Shown here in pieces: positions 7,706 through 15,992 of a stretch of DNA of 23,550 bases. This DNA comes from UBA1563 sp041667115 (GTDB lineage: Bacteria > Bacteroidota > Ignavibacteria > Ignavibacteriales > Ignavibacteriaceae). A program made the position numbers and the translations under genes. The DNA lies in the NCBI GenBank assembly GCA_041667115.1, contig JBAYFO010000057.1, positions 1 through 23,550 of the forward strand. Direction: 5' to 3'. Below the pieces are notes generated by a model. That model saw only the letters and a program-made list of their open reading frames with translations, was not told where the DNA came from and ran no database searches. Numbering within the stretch: position 1 is the first letter of the stretch; each line of letters begins with the position of its first letter.

Positions 7706-8953
7706 CTAAGCGGCTGCTTTCTGAATCTTTTTCTTGGAACGAATTTCGATCTTCGAGAAATCTTCTTCGTTCAACATTTTTTTTGCTAATTGGTGAATTT
7801 CTTCCGGCGTAACTTTTTCAACATCGCTAATAATTTCTTCTACCGGAATAATCCTGTTAAAATATAAATATGAATTTGCAATCCGGATCATTCTGTTCGT
7901 TGTATTTTCCAAACTAAGCAGCATGCTTCCTTTTAAATATTCTTTTACGCGCATCAATTCTTTTTCAGAAACTTTTGTTGTTTGCAGTTTCTTAAATTCC
8001 TTCGATAAAATTGAGAGCACTTTTTCCGACTGCTTCTCTCCGGTTGAAAAATAAACACCGAAAGAAGAAATATCAAGATACGAATTGATGAATGTATTTA
8101 TTTGATAAGTGATCCCGAGCTTTTCCCGTATCGCTTGAAATAAACGTGAACTGCTTCCTTCGCCAAGAATATTTGTCAACAAGTTGAGCGGGATTCGTTC
8201 TTTCTCCTTATAACCGTAAGTCTTTCTCCCTAAAATAACATGCACTTGTTGAAAATCCTTTTCAAGTTTACTGTGCTTTACAATATTTTCAGCGGAGGCG
8301 TTTCTTTCGCTTTCCACCGCCTGATATTTTTTCGGTAAATATTTCTCCGCCAGGTGAACAACTTCGTTATGCTTAATTGCACCCGAACAAACAATCGTTA
8401 ATGAATTAAAATATTTTTTCTTATAATAATTTTTTATCGAAGCGGAATTAAATGAAAGAATATTTTTTTCTGTCCCGATTATCGGAAGCCCAAGCCCGTT
8501 CTTTTCAAAAAGATGTTTTTCAAATTCATCAAACACAAGCTCTTCGGGATTATCATTAATATCCCGGAGTTCATCTAAAATAACCCCTGCTTCTTTTACA
8601 ATATGTTCCTGTTTGAACACCGGGTTTTGCACCATATCCGAAAGTACATCAAATGTTTTTTCAATATGCTGGGCTAAGCCTCTTCCGTAAAAACAGGTGT
8701 GCTCTTTGGAAGTAAACGCATTAAGATACCCGCCGCAAGACTCAATCTCTTCGGATATTTTCTTGGAACTTCGTTTCTTCGTTCCTTTAAAAACCATGTG
8801 TTCAATAAAATGAGCGATTCCGTTATTCTCTTTGCTTTCATCGCGGGAACCGATATTAAACCAAAACCCTATAGAGAACGATTTGACGTATGGAATAAAT
8901 TCCGATACGACCGTAACGCCGTTGTTTATGTTAGAAACCGTAATATTTTTCAA
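7706..8953 (-). CDS. M16 (pitrilysin/processing-peptidase-like) zinc peptidase
   Basis: This 415-residue protein has the inverted zinc motif H48-F-I-E51-H52 and the third ligand E128, exactly 76 residues after H52 as in mitochondrial processing peptidase beta. An active N-terminal M16 domain is followed by a second M16C half that carries the R/Y substrate-binding region. It has no signal peptide, so it is probably cytoplasmic. The natural substrate of the bacterial forms is unknown; they are thought to degrade unfolded or short peptides. The start is a TTG: an in-frame stop lies just three codons upstream, and the N-terminus begins at the expected family position. No clear ribosome-binding site precedes it. 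It heads the nuoGHI operon. Confidence 0.92.
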   Translation of the reverse strand: MKNITVSNINNGVTVVSEFIPYVKSFSIGFWFNIGSRDESKENNGIAHFIEHMVFKGTKKRSSKKISEEIESCGGYLNAFTSKEHTCFYGRGLAQHIEKTFDVLSDMVQNPVFKQEHIVKEAGVILDELRDINDNPEELVFDEFEKHLFEKNGLGLPIIGTEKNILSFNSASIKNYYKKKYFNSLTIVCSGAIKHNEVVHLAEKYLPKKYQAVESERNASAENIVKHSKLEKDFQQVHVILGRKTYGYKEKERIPLNLLTNILGEGSSSRLFQAIREKLGITYQINTFINSYLDISSFGVYFSTGEKQSEKVLSILSKEFKKLQTTKVSEKELMRVKEYLKGSMLLSLENTTNRMIRIANSYLYFNRIIPVEEIISDVEKVTPEEIHQLAKKMLNEEDFSKIEIRSKKKIQKAAA

Positions 8954-8987
8954 AAATTCTTATACCGAAGGTTGATTTTTAGCTTTG

Positions 8988-9019
8988 TAAATATATTGAA
9001 ATGCAATTACTGAAACAAG
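8988..9019 (-). promoter_or_regulatory. Possible Bacteroidota-type promoter of the M16-nuoGHI operon
   Basis: Read on the minus strand, CTTG (9016-9019) is followed after 20 bases by TATATTTA (8988-8995). This is close to the Bacteroidota pattern TTTG-N19-21-TAnnTTTG. It sits about 35 bases before the TTG start. It is a pattern match by eye in AT-rich DNA, so only tentative. Confidence 0.3.
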
Positions 9020-9110
9020 GAATGAGATCAGCTTGTTGCGGGTTGTTTGTTGAGAGTTGTTGGTCAGGAGTGCTCCATTACCGGTTTATGAAATTCACAG
9101 GCAAAACTAA

Positions 9111-9322
9111 TGAGTACGTTGCCTTAAGCAAAATAATATTTTGAATTGCCACGACCTTCAGGTCGTGGAATAATTAGCTAAACAGTAAATGGCTTTAGCC
9201 AAAACAAATGCTAAAATTGGGCTAAAGCCCGGGGCTTCTTGTTAATTTATTCCCCGACATAAATGTCGGGGCTATTCAATAATAAATTTTGCATAATATG
9301 AGTGAGTACGTTGCCTTAAGCA
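9111..9322. repeat. 20-bp direct repeat bracketing a hairpin cluster
   Basis: TGAGTACGTTGCCTTAAGCA occurs identically at 9111-9130 and 9303-9322, 192 bases apart. The two copies enclose the palindrome cluster at 9141-9279. The sequence has no internal symmetry of note. It may be a duplicated target left by insertion or recombination, or the conserved edge of a larger repeat. The rest of this 648-base gap (8954-9110 and 9323-9601) holds no gene I can support. Confidence 0.8.
9141..9279. repeat. REPIN-like palindrome cluster
   Basis: The block is bounded by inverted ends TTGAATTGCC (9141-9150) and GGCTATTCAA (9270-9279), which pair with one mismatch. Inside are four palindromes: CCACGACC-TTCA-GGTCGTGG (9149-9168), GGCTTTAGCC (9191-9200), GGGCTAAAGCCC (9219-9230) and CCCCGACA-TAAA-TGTCGGGG (9252-9271). 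Paired inverted hairpins with a conserved flanking word resemble REP/REPIN elements, which are spread by TnpA-REP (Y1) transposases. No such transposase is in the window. Confidence 0.75.
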
Positions 9323-9489
9323 GTTGCTGATGAAAGATCATACGAATCATGATCGTGATTGTACTCTTGCTCGATTATTGAGAGAAATCACCAGGAAATA
9401 AAAGGGCTTCCTAATGGTTTAGTTCCAAAATACAAATTTGTTTAAAATGAGTGAGGCAAATAAATACGAAATAAATACGGCAGAAGGTT

Positions 9490-9522
9490 TTTGATTATCT
9501 AATCTAGATTTAAGTACTTTTA
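9490..9522 (+). promoter_or_regulatory. Possible promoter of the 9602 lipoprotein gene
   Basis: TTTG at 9490-9493 and TACTTTTA at 9515-9522, separated by 21 bases, approximate the Bacteroidota TTTG/TAnnTTTG promoter. The leader would be about 70 bases. This is only a visual match. Confidence 0.25.
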
Positions 9523-9601
9523 GTTGGTTTAAATAAACCTTTTAAGAATAAATGAAAAACCAGACGCCTTTACCATCAACAAATTAAAACGGCCACTTTA
9601 T

Positions 9602-10381
9602 ATGAAAAAATCATTTTTATTCTTGCTCACTGCTTTTCTTGCAGTTACCTTTTTCTTCGTCGGATGTAACAAAGCAACCAACAACCCGACTGATAACACC
9701 GACACAACTACAACCACTAAAACCGACCAACCGATCCCAACATTTCCCGGCTCGATTGACGGAGAGGTTACAACAATTCAATTTACATATACTATTCCCA
9801 ATCTCCCTGCTCCTTTGAATACAATTTCTGTGGATATGGGATTTGCAAATTTTGGTGCCGGAACTGATGCCGGAACCGTTACTGTAAATGGAAAAGCCGT
9901 AGCAAAAAATACTTCAAGTTCCACCATCTATTACAATTCCTTTTCAACAACCTCACTAGCTTCGTTAGGGTTGGATTGGGATGGAGCTATTCACACCTGG
10001 AATGTAACCGGCGCCGGGAGTACACCGGCTTTTACTATCGACGTTACTAGTCCTACAGAGTTTACGGTAAATACTCCAACCACATCCACCGTTGCCTCAA
10101 AAAGCAGCGCTTTAAATATTGCATGGACCGGAGCGAATGCAACTTCCGCCGATTCCATGATGATTGTCCTGGTTCCGACGAGCGGAAGCGGCACAACATT
10201 TACTGCTACTACCAATAATAAAACGGGAAGTTATACTATTGCCTCCTCTTCCCTTAGCGGATTCTCCGGTGATGTATTGTTGGAGGTTGTAAAGTACAGA
10301 TATGCAATGAAAACCGTAAACAGTAAAACGTTTGTCGGTGTTGCAGAAATTGTTAATACGGTAAATTTTAAAATTCAATAG
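9602..10381 (+). CDS. Lipoprotein of unknown function
   Basis: This 259-residue protein begins with a clear type II signal peptide: MKK, a hydrophobic stretch at residues 4-19, and the lipobox FVGC with Cys22 as the lipidation site. It is followed by a flexible Asn/Asp/Thr-rich linker (residues 24-48). The mature part is beta-rich, with Gly/Ser/Thr-rich strands and a segment STVASKSSALNIAWTGANA that resembles an Ig-like or fibronectin-like sandwich. I recognise no specific family and no catalytic motif. It is probably an outer-membrane-anchored surface or periplasmic protein. The gene stands alone on the plus strand and is followed by a strong terminator 22 bases after the stop. Confidence 0.85.
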   Translation: MKKSFLFLLTAFLAVTFFFVGCNKATNNPTDNTDTTTTTKTDQPIPTFPGSIDGEVTTIQFTYTIPNLPAPLNTISVDMGFANFGAGTDAGTVTVNGKAVAKNTSSSTIYYNSFSTTSLASLGLDWDGAIHTWNVTGAGSTPAFTIDVTSPTEFTVNTPTTSTVASKSSALNIAWTGANATSADSMMIVLVPTSGSGTTFTATTNNKTGSYTIASSSLSGFSGDVLLEVVKYRYAMKTVNSKTFVGVAEIVNTVNFKIQ

Positions 10382-10402
10382 CCCGGTTAGATAAAATAGA
10401 AT

Positions 10403-10436
10403 AAAAGGCGTTTGGTAGAACTACCGGGCGCCTTTT
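10403..10436. terminator. Terminator between two convergent lipoprotein genes
   Basis: The outer stem AAAAGGCG/CGCCTTTT and the inner stem GGTAG-AA-CTACC form a long hairpin, followed on the plus strand by six T residues (10433-10438). It stops the 9602 gene. The A/T outer arms also give a short T-run on the minus strand, so it could serve the convergent gene ending at 10488 too. Confidence 0.88.
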
Positions 10437-10487
10437 TTATTCATTTAAACAGATAAAAGTGATGAGCACTAAGAAACGATAATCGAT

Positions 10488-11525
10488 CTATCTTATCAAT
10501 CTATAACGTGTATATTCACCATTGGTAGTCGATGATATGAACCCATAGGCTTTTAAGATTTCATTAATCCCAATATCTCGTAATATGTAAATAAAACCAT
10601 TATAAGCAGATGGGTACATAAAATTTTCTTTAAAATTCGCTGGAACATATCTTGGGACAGAAAATCCATCGGGGAATTTTGCTGAATATAACACATGATT
10701 ACTGTCCTCGAGTATCTCAAAATTTAGGGTTACCGTTGCTACGGAATTTGTTGTAGTTCCCCATTCAAATTTCACAATCGTATCATTTCTAGATTCTAAA
10801 ACATTATATACTGTATAACTGTCTCTCTTAAATATTTCAACAATGTCCCAGGTGGCTATGCCTCTGGTTTGTACTGAAGAAGGCCTAGGGGAAGGGGTCG
10901 TTCTATCATAATTAAAATAATATTTCGTTTGCCCGAGGTTTAGTTGGAAGAATTCAATCTGTTTCATTAAGAAGCTTAGACTAATCGTAGTATCATTCGA
11001 AATATTGATGTTTTGAGAATAATTTACATAATAGGGATGAGTTGTTGAAAGAACATATTCTCCACTTTTAAGGTTGCTAAAACTAAAATGCCCGCTTATA
11101 TCCGTGGAGTCTTCGAATTCACCTATAGTGACTAAAGCACCAACTATCGGAGTGTGTTTTGCCGAGTCTAAAATTGTTCCGCTCAAATTAAAAAGCGGTA
11201 TTTTTTTTGACAAATAAATAATAAGCGATTCATTTTTTGAAACATCTAGGGTTTCAGAATAGGTTTCATAGTCGGGGTATGATACTGATAAAGTGTATTT
11301 ATGATTTACAATGTTTTTAAAAATAAAATATCCGTCTGTATCAGAAAAAGCTCCCGCTCCTCCCAAAAATATCGAAGCTCCATGAATTGGATTCCCTTTT
11401 TCCAAATCTAATACTTTTCCTTGAAGCGTATATAAGACTTCATAGGTTACAGGTGGTTCTTTTTTACATGAATTGATTAAAACCAAATTCAAAATAACGA
11501 CTATCACTATTAAAAATTTTTTCAT
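10488..11525 (-). CDS. Lipoprotein with two carboxypeptidase-regulatory-like domains
   Basis: The protein has 345 residues from the ATG at 11525, which is chosen because MKKFLIVIVVILN is a classic signal peptide and AGGGTG lies upstream; an in-frame ATG 24 bases earlier would add eight odd residues. The lipobox is LINSC. Two CarboxypepD_reg-like (transthyretin-fold) repeats follow: LQGKVLDLEKGNPIHGASIFLGG to about residue 105, then LSGTILDSAKHTPIVGALVTIG to about 190, each with the G-x-F-x-F/L turn. The C-terminal 150 residues are beta-rich and unrecognised. Such domains are common as surface adhesion or scaffolding modules in Bacteroidota. It is likely surface or periplasmic, with no enzyme motif. 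Confidence 0.85.
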   Translation of the reverse strand: MKKFLIVIVVILNLVLINSCKKEPPVTYEVLYTLQGKVLDLEKGNPIHGASIFLGGAGAFSDTDGYFIFKNIVNHKYTLSVSYPDYETYSETLDVSKNESLIIYLSKKIPLFNLSGTILDSAKHTPIVGALVTIGEFEDSTDISGHFSFSNLKSGEYVLSTTHPYYVNYSQNINISNDTTISLSFLMKQIEFFQLNLGQTKYYFNYDRTTPSPRPSSVQTRGIATWDIVEIFKRDSYTVYNVLESRNDTIVKFEWGTTTNSVATVTLNFEILEDSNHVLYSAKFPDGFSVPRYVPANFKENFMYPSAYNGFIYILRDIGINEILKAYGFISSTTNGEYTRYRLIR

Positions 11526-11639
11526 GTAACACCCTATTTCTAGTTGCATACTATTTTTTTTATGCTTTGATCGAAAAATTGTTAAGATACACGTTTACGG
11601 AATAAATTATTTCTAAACTTCCTGTACATTTTACCAATC

Positions 11640-11930
11640 CATTCATCTCTTACAGATTAAAGATGTTTGGTGTCACTTTAACAAAATCAACTTTTTAGTT
11701 TGAATAAAATTACCAGCTTTTAATTTGTAAAAATAAATGCCGCTTGTGAGATGACTCGCATTAAACTGTGCCGAATAACTTCCTGCTTGCCTATACTCGT
11801 TTATTAGTTCAGCTATTTCTCGTCCTAATACATCATAAACTTTAAGTTCTACCATTTGGCTTGATGGTATTGTAAATGAAATGGTGGTAGACGGGTTAAA
11901 TGGGTTTGGATAATTATTGAAAAGGCAAAA
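11640..11930 (-). repeat. Duplicated sorting-domain cassette (second copy about 13735-14030)
   Basis: The 3' end of the 670-aa gene and that of the 614-aa gene (13773-14030) are nearly the same at DNA level. By eye the encoded 85-residue domains differ at about seven positions. The likeness runs past the stop codon: both copies show TTTACC followed by CCATCT-like sequence, an AT-rich stretch, then GTGTCA and TTTAACAAAATCAAC around the stop. The rest of the two genes is unrelated, so the cassette was copied or is kept alike by gene conversion. Confidence 0.8.
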
Positions 11931-13679
11931 ATCCACGGGGATACTGGAATCTATCGATTTTTCAACCTCAGTAATTTCTGATATAGGTGTGCTCCAAACA
12001 CCATCTATCCATGCAGCAGCATAGAGAACTCTTCCCTTAACAACCAACGCCTCAATCTTTTCCCCCTGCATTCCAACATTTCGCCAGCTCTGGCGAAAGT
12101 CGCTAAACCAAAAGACACCCTTGTATGAACTCGAACCCGCAAATATCTGTTGTCCATCTGATGCTAGCTTAGTTATTCCCATGCCTGTCAATCCTGTTTG
12201 ATTCCACGTTGCCCCTAAATCGGTTGAGACGTAAATGCCATCATTATCAGAAGCTGCAAAAAGCCGTTCACCGGCAAAAGCTAATGCTTTAGCTTTACTG
12301 TTGAGTATTCGTGTCCAGTTTACACCGAAATCTTTTGAAACGAAAACGCCTTCATCCATAGCGGCAAAGTAATGGTTATCTTTGAATGCGAAATCGTTTA
12401 CGTACAAACCCGCAGACCAAACAGGTGTCCAGTTAACTTCGTTTTTTGGAGAGCGATAAATTCCAGAAGACCATGTCCCCGCAAAAATATATTCCCCTTG
12501 AATCTTTAGGGATTGAACACTTTTACCTGGTAACCCAAAGAAAGTCCAGTTTGCACCACGATCACTAGAGAGATAAACTCCGCCATATTCTTTAATGCCG
12601 GCATAGATATTCCCCTCATTCACTGCTAAAGCCGTAGTACCAACCATATTAGTGTCACCTAGAAGGGTTTTCCAGTCTACACCATTGTTAGTAGAAAGAA
12701 AAATCCCCCTACCGAAACTTCCGGCAACAAGGAATGAATCGTTACTTGCGAGAACTTCCGGATATGTAAGTGTCCCTGTGATTGAGCTCCACGATTTCGT
12801 ACTGTCAGACCATTTAAAAATACCGGATCCATAGCTTCCCATAAAAATATTGTTTTCAAGACCCTTAAGGATACGCACAGCTGTAATATGCTCAATTCCT
12901 GCGCTCGTCGAACTCCAGGTTTTTCCAGTATCCAGTGATACAGAACATTTGCCAGATGAAAAAGGTATTGTCGCCAGCACATTAGTCTCATCTGCCGCAA
13001 TATTAGATGCATAGACACCCAATTCTGTCCATGTTTCACCTCCATCGGTTGAACGAAGGTTGTTTGATAAAACCGTTTTCCCCAAAACAGCAAACCTGTT
13101 TTGAGAACCGGACATAGCGTAGTCACTCCATGTAAGTTTCCAGTTCTTTCCTTTATCAGTTGAGCAGTATATGCCAATACATGTTCCTGCAATCAAATTT
13201 CCGTTCGAGATAGCCAAGGCGCCCACACATGGAGCGTGTAAACCTGTAGAATCCCAAGTCCTACCGTTATCTGAGGATGAAAATACTCCATTATTTGTGC
13301 CTGCAAATAAACAGCTATCGTCAGCGATTATGTCATTTACCCATAGCCCTACGAAACTCGAAGATTTCATCCAAGTAGTTCCAAAATCAGTGGATAGAAT
13401 TATTCCATCATAAGTTCCAGCGAGAAGAATCTCATTGTTCATTGTAAGACAAAAAATTTCTCCAGCGTCGCCTCCAAATTCCCAATTAAGTCCACTGTCG
13501 AATGATCTGAAAATCCCACTCCTAGCCGCAGAGACAATTACGTTTCCCTTTCCACTAATAGCGGCTATATTGCCACTGCAAGGTCCGTTTTTCTCAACCC
13601 ATTGCGCTTCTAATTCAAAGGATAAGAAAATTACACAGCAGGTTATAAAAAATATGATTGATCCGTTTTTCATTTTCAT
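11673..13679 (-). CDS. Secreted Asp-box beta-propeller protein with T9SS sorting domain
   Basis: The protein has about 668 residues from the ATG at 13679, which AAGGCAG precedes; the longest frame would need a GTG two codons earlier. A Sec signal peptide runs through SFELEAQ. About thirteen repeats of the form G-I/V-x-x-S-x-D-x-G-x-x-W follow (for example GIILSTDFGTTW, GVYLSSDRGANW, GIYVSTDLGATW), typical of the BNR/YCF48-like sialidase-superfamily propeller. No sialidase catalytic residues are apparent. The last 85 residues are a type A sorting domain of the type IX secretion system: NYPNPFNPSTTISF, then GREIAELINE and a final KKLILLK. It is therefore exported and probably surface-attached or released. 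Its role is unknown, perhaps binding or adhesion. Confidence 0.9.
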   Translation of the reverse strand: MKMKNGSIIFFITCCVIFLSFELEAQWVEKNGPCSGNIAAISGKGNVIVSAARSGIFRSFDSGLNWEFGGDAGEIFCLTMNNEILLAGTYDGIILSTDFGTTWMKSSSFVGLWVNDIIADDSCLFAGTNNGVFSSSDNGRTWDSTGLHAPCVGALAISNGNLIAGTCIGIYCSTDKGKNWKLTWSDYAMSGSQNRFAVLGKTVLSNNLRSTDGGETWTELGVYASNIAADETNVLATIPFSSGKCSVSLDTGKTWSSTSAGIEHITAVRILKGLENNIFMGSYGSGIFKWSDSTKSWSSITGTLTYPEVLASNDSFLVAGSFGRGIFLSTNNGVDWKTLLGDTNMVGTTALAVNEGNIYAGIKEYGGVYLSSDRGANWTFFGLPGKSVQSLKIQGEYIFAGTWSSGIYRSPKNEVNWTPVWSAGLYVNDFAFKDNHYFAAMDEGVFVSKDFGVNWTRILNSKAKALAFAGERLFAASDNDGIYVSTDLGATWNQTGLTGMGITKLASDGQQIFAGSSSYKGVFWFSDFRQSWRNVGMQGEKIEALVVKGRVLYAAAWIDGVWSTPISEITEVEKSIDSSIPVDFCLFNNYPNPFNPSTTISFTIPSSQMVELKVYDVLGREIAELINEYRQAGSYSAQFNASHLTSGIYFYKLKAGNFIQTKKLILLK

Positions 13680-13772
13680 TCTCACTGCCTTAATTTTGAT
13701 AAAAAATATTTATGGTTTTCCATTTCATTTTACCGATCAGTCCATCTATTAAAGATAAAAATATATTCCGTG

Positions 13773-15617
13773 TCATTTTAACAAAATCAACTTTTTCGTT
13801 TGAACAAAATTACCCGCTTTTAATTTATAAAAATAGATGCCGGTTGAGAGATGGCTTGCATTAAACTGAGCAGAATAACTTCCGGCTTGCCTATATTCAT
13901 TTATTAATTCAGCTATTTCTCGCCCTAACATATCATAAACTTTAAGCTCTACCATTTGGCTTGATGGGATTGTAAATGAAATTGTAGTAGATGGGTTAAA
14001 GGGATTTGGATAGTTTTGAGAAAGTGAAAAATCTGTGGGAGAATTTTTTTTGCTCTCTTCTTTAACAGCTACAATCCCTCCTTCTTTATACTCAACTATC
14101 GCACCACTAGTTCCAATCCACTTATTCCCGTAACTGTCTGTTATTATCGACATAATCCAATCACTTGGTAAAATTGAATTTGTTGTGGTAAAAATAGTCC
14201 AATTTGTATTATCAAATTTTGCTACACCGGCATCAGTTGCGATCCATTTAGCACCATTGATATCTATAGCTAAAGAAAAAAATTGATGTCCCGGTAATCC
14301 GCTCCAACTACTCCAATTTGTACCGTCAAATCGTGCAAGGTTACCGGAAAGAGTCCATTTATTGCCACCTTCGTCAATCGCGAGATCCCTAAAGCCAGAG
14401 GAAGAATAAGCCGTCCATGATGTATCGTCAAATTTTACTAACCCGTTTGCACTGAACCACTTATTCCCATTTTTATCTATAACAAGACAACTAACGTTAT
14501 TACTTGGAATTCCGGAATTCGAGGTATTATAAACAGTCCAGGTTATTCCATCAAATTTCGCTAAGCCGGCTCTAGTTCCTATCCATTTATTTCCTCTTGC
14601 ATCAATAGCGAGCGAAGTAACAAGATCACTCGGTAACTTTGAATTCGAAGTTTTAAACACACCCCAGTTTGTACCGTCAAATTTTGCAATCCCGTGATTA
14701 TAAGTCCCAATCCACTTGTCGCCATTTCCATCTATAGCAATGGACTTAATTTCATCACTCGGTAAACCTGAATTGGAAGTATTAAATATAGTTTTCTCCC
14801 CGGTTCCTTTATTCATCCTAACCAATCCACTTGAATATGTTCCAGCCCAAACAATGTCCCCTTCAAGAGCAATCGCATCAACCGTTCCTCCAACAGTAAA
14901 TTTTAACCACTCTGAATTTTGTGGCAAATGCGTAAAAACAGAACTACTGGAATCATGGTTAATTGCTAAAGGCGATAAAGGATTATAAATATCTACCAGT
15001 GAATTATTTATAGCCCATACAGAGCACCCGTCTGACGCGATATGTGGATCGCAATGAGAATCCATACTATTTGTAGTTCCCCCACTCCCTTTTTTTAAGA
15101 TACAATCTTGAAAGGTTATATTTTTAGAATTATTAACATTTACCGCATTTCCCCCATCTCTTGCCGGAGAACTATGTTGCAATGCACATAATGCGTTGCC
15201 GCCATTTCCACCGAAGATATTTACGGCCGTAAAGGTGATATTAGTTGAGTTTGTGATGGAGATAGAATTTCCACCATTCTGAAAATACCCAGCTGAAAAT
15301 CCATAAACTTTCATATTTGTTATTGATACCTCTTTTGTGCTATCAATTGTGATTGCGTCGATCGAAGATGTAGATAAAATAAAAGTACTGTCACTATTTG
15401 TTCCTACAAGTGAAAGGGACTTTTTAATAATTAAATTTTCATTATACTGTCCGTTAGCTATCAGAACAGTATCACCGCTATTTGAAGCATCTATAGCTAG
15501 TTGAATAGTGCCGTACTGTTGTGGCACTTTTCTTACTTCCGGAATTATTTGTGTTACATAAGAAAAAAAGAAAAGCAAATAAAGAAACATTTTTAACTTT
15601 ACTTTTATCGCAATCAT
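13773..15617 (-). CDS. Secreted beta-helix plus Reg_prop propeller protein with T9SS sorting domain
   Basis: The protein has 614 residues, with the ATG at 15617 supported by a GAGGAG site. A signal peptide covers about residues 1-26. Residues 30-200 look like a right-handed beta-helix of the pectin-lyase/DUF1565 kind (QYGTIQLAIDASNSGDTVLI, then repeated SITNSTNITF and NVNNSKNITF turns). Residues 235-525 hold about seven Reg_prop-type blades with the recurrent pattern D-x-x-G-N-K-W-I-G-T and KFDGTNWTVYNTSNSG. In hybrid two-component sensors such repeats form the periplasmic sensor; here no kinase follows. The C-terminus is a type A T9SS sorting domain almost identical to that of the neighbouring gene. 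It is probably exposed on the surface; its ligand is unknown. Confidence 0.88.
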   Translation of the reverse strand: MIAIKVKLKMFLYLLFFFSYVTQIIPEVRKVPQQYGTIQLAIDASNSGDTVLIANGQYNENLIIKKSLSLVGTNSDSTFILSTSSIDAITIDSTKEVSITNMKVYGFSAGYFQNGGNSISITNSTNITFTAVNIFGGNGGNALCALQHSSPARDGGNAVNVNNSKNITFQDCILKKGSGGTTNSMDSHCDPHIASDGCSVWAINNSLVDIYNPLSPLAINHDSSSSVFTHLPQNSEWLKFTVGGTVDAIALEGDIVWAGTYSSGLVRMNKGTGEKTIFNTSNSGLPSDEIKSIAIDGNGDKWIGTYNHGIAKFDGTNWGVFKTSNSKLPSDLVTSLAIDARGNKWIGTRAGLAKFDGITWTVYNTSNSGIPSNNVSCLVIDKNGNKWFSANGLVKFDDTSWTAYSSSGFRDLAIDEGGNKWTLSGNLARFDGTNWSSWSGLPGHQFFSLAIDINGAKWIATDAGVAKFDNTNWTIFTTTNSILPSDWIMSIITDSYGNKWIGTSGAIVEYKEGGIVAVKEESKKNSPTDFSLSQNYPNPFNPSTTISFTIPSSQMVELKVYDMLGREIAELINEYRQAGSYSAQFNASHLSTGIYFYKLKAGNFVQTKKLILLK

Positions 15618-15992
15618 AGTTACTCCTCACAATGTTTGATTAGTAAATTAAAGAATACATAGATGCACGTCATGGCATATACTTATTTCAAATTTTATTT
15701 TTTCAGTTTAACATACTTACATTAATATCATTCCATAAAATATTTTTTTATAGGATTTTTAAAATTAATTATTGCGGAATCATTGTTTGTAGAATATAAA
15801 TGGGGGAGGGTAATGTTGTCTTTACCCCGTTCGGTAATGTTGTTCTATGTAAAACTATCTCAGAAATAAAGTCGCCTCATCTTTCAATAATTACATGGTC
15901 AAACGTAAGAATATTTCCGGCATTTGCCAAATACTTCAAAAAAACACATTTGCAACACAACCTCTCCCCCCTCATGCAAAAACCAATATATC
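15618..15992. other. Intergenic stretch upstream of the 614-aa gene
   Basis: No gene is supported. The 614-aa gene's promoter should lie here, but no convincing box could be picked. An 11-base direct repeat, GGTAATGTTGT, occurs at 15809-15819 and 15833-15843. A plus-strand open frame at 15800-16069 crosses the palindromes and shows no protein-like features. The gap ends in the palindrome cluster and array that follow. 16585-16750, before the next gene, holds nothing definable. Confidence 0.5.

Noticed and set aside
9323..9415. Short peptide MKDHTNHDRDCTLARLLREITRK next to the second 20-bp repeat
   Set aside because: Only about 23 codons and no clear family. It could be the end of a lost gene, but the sequence does not allow a call.
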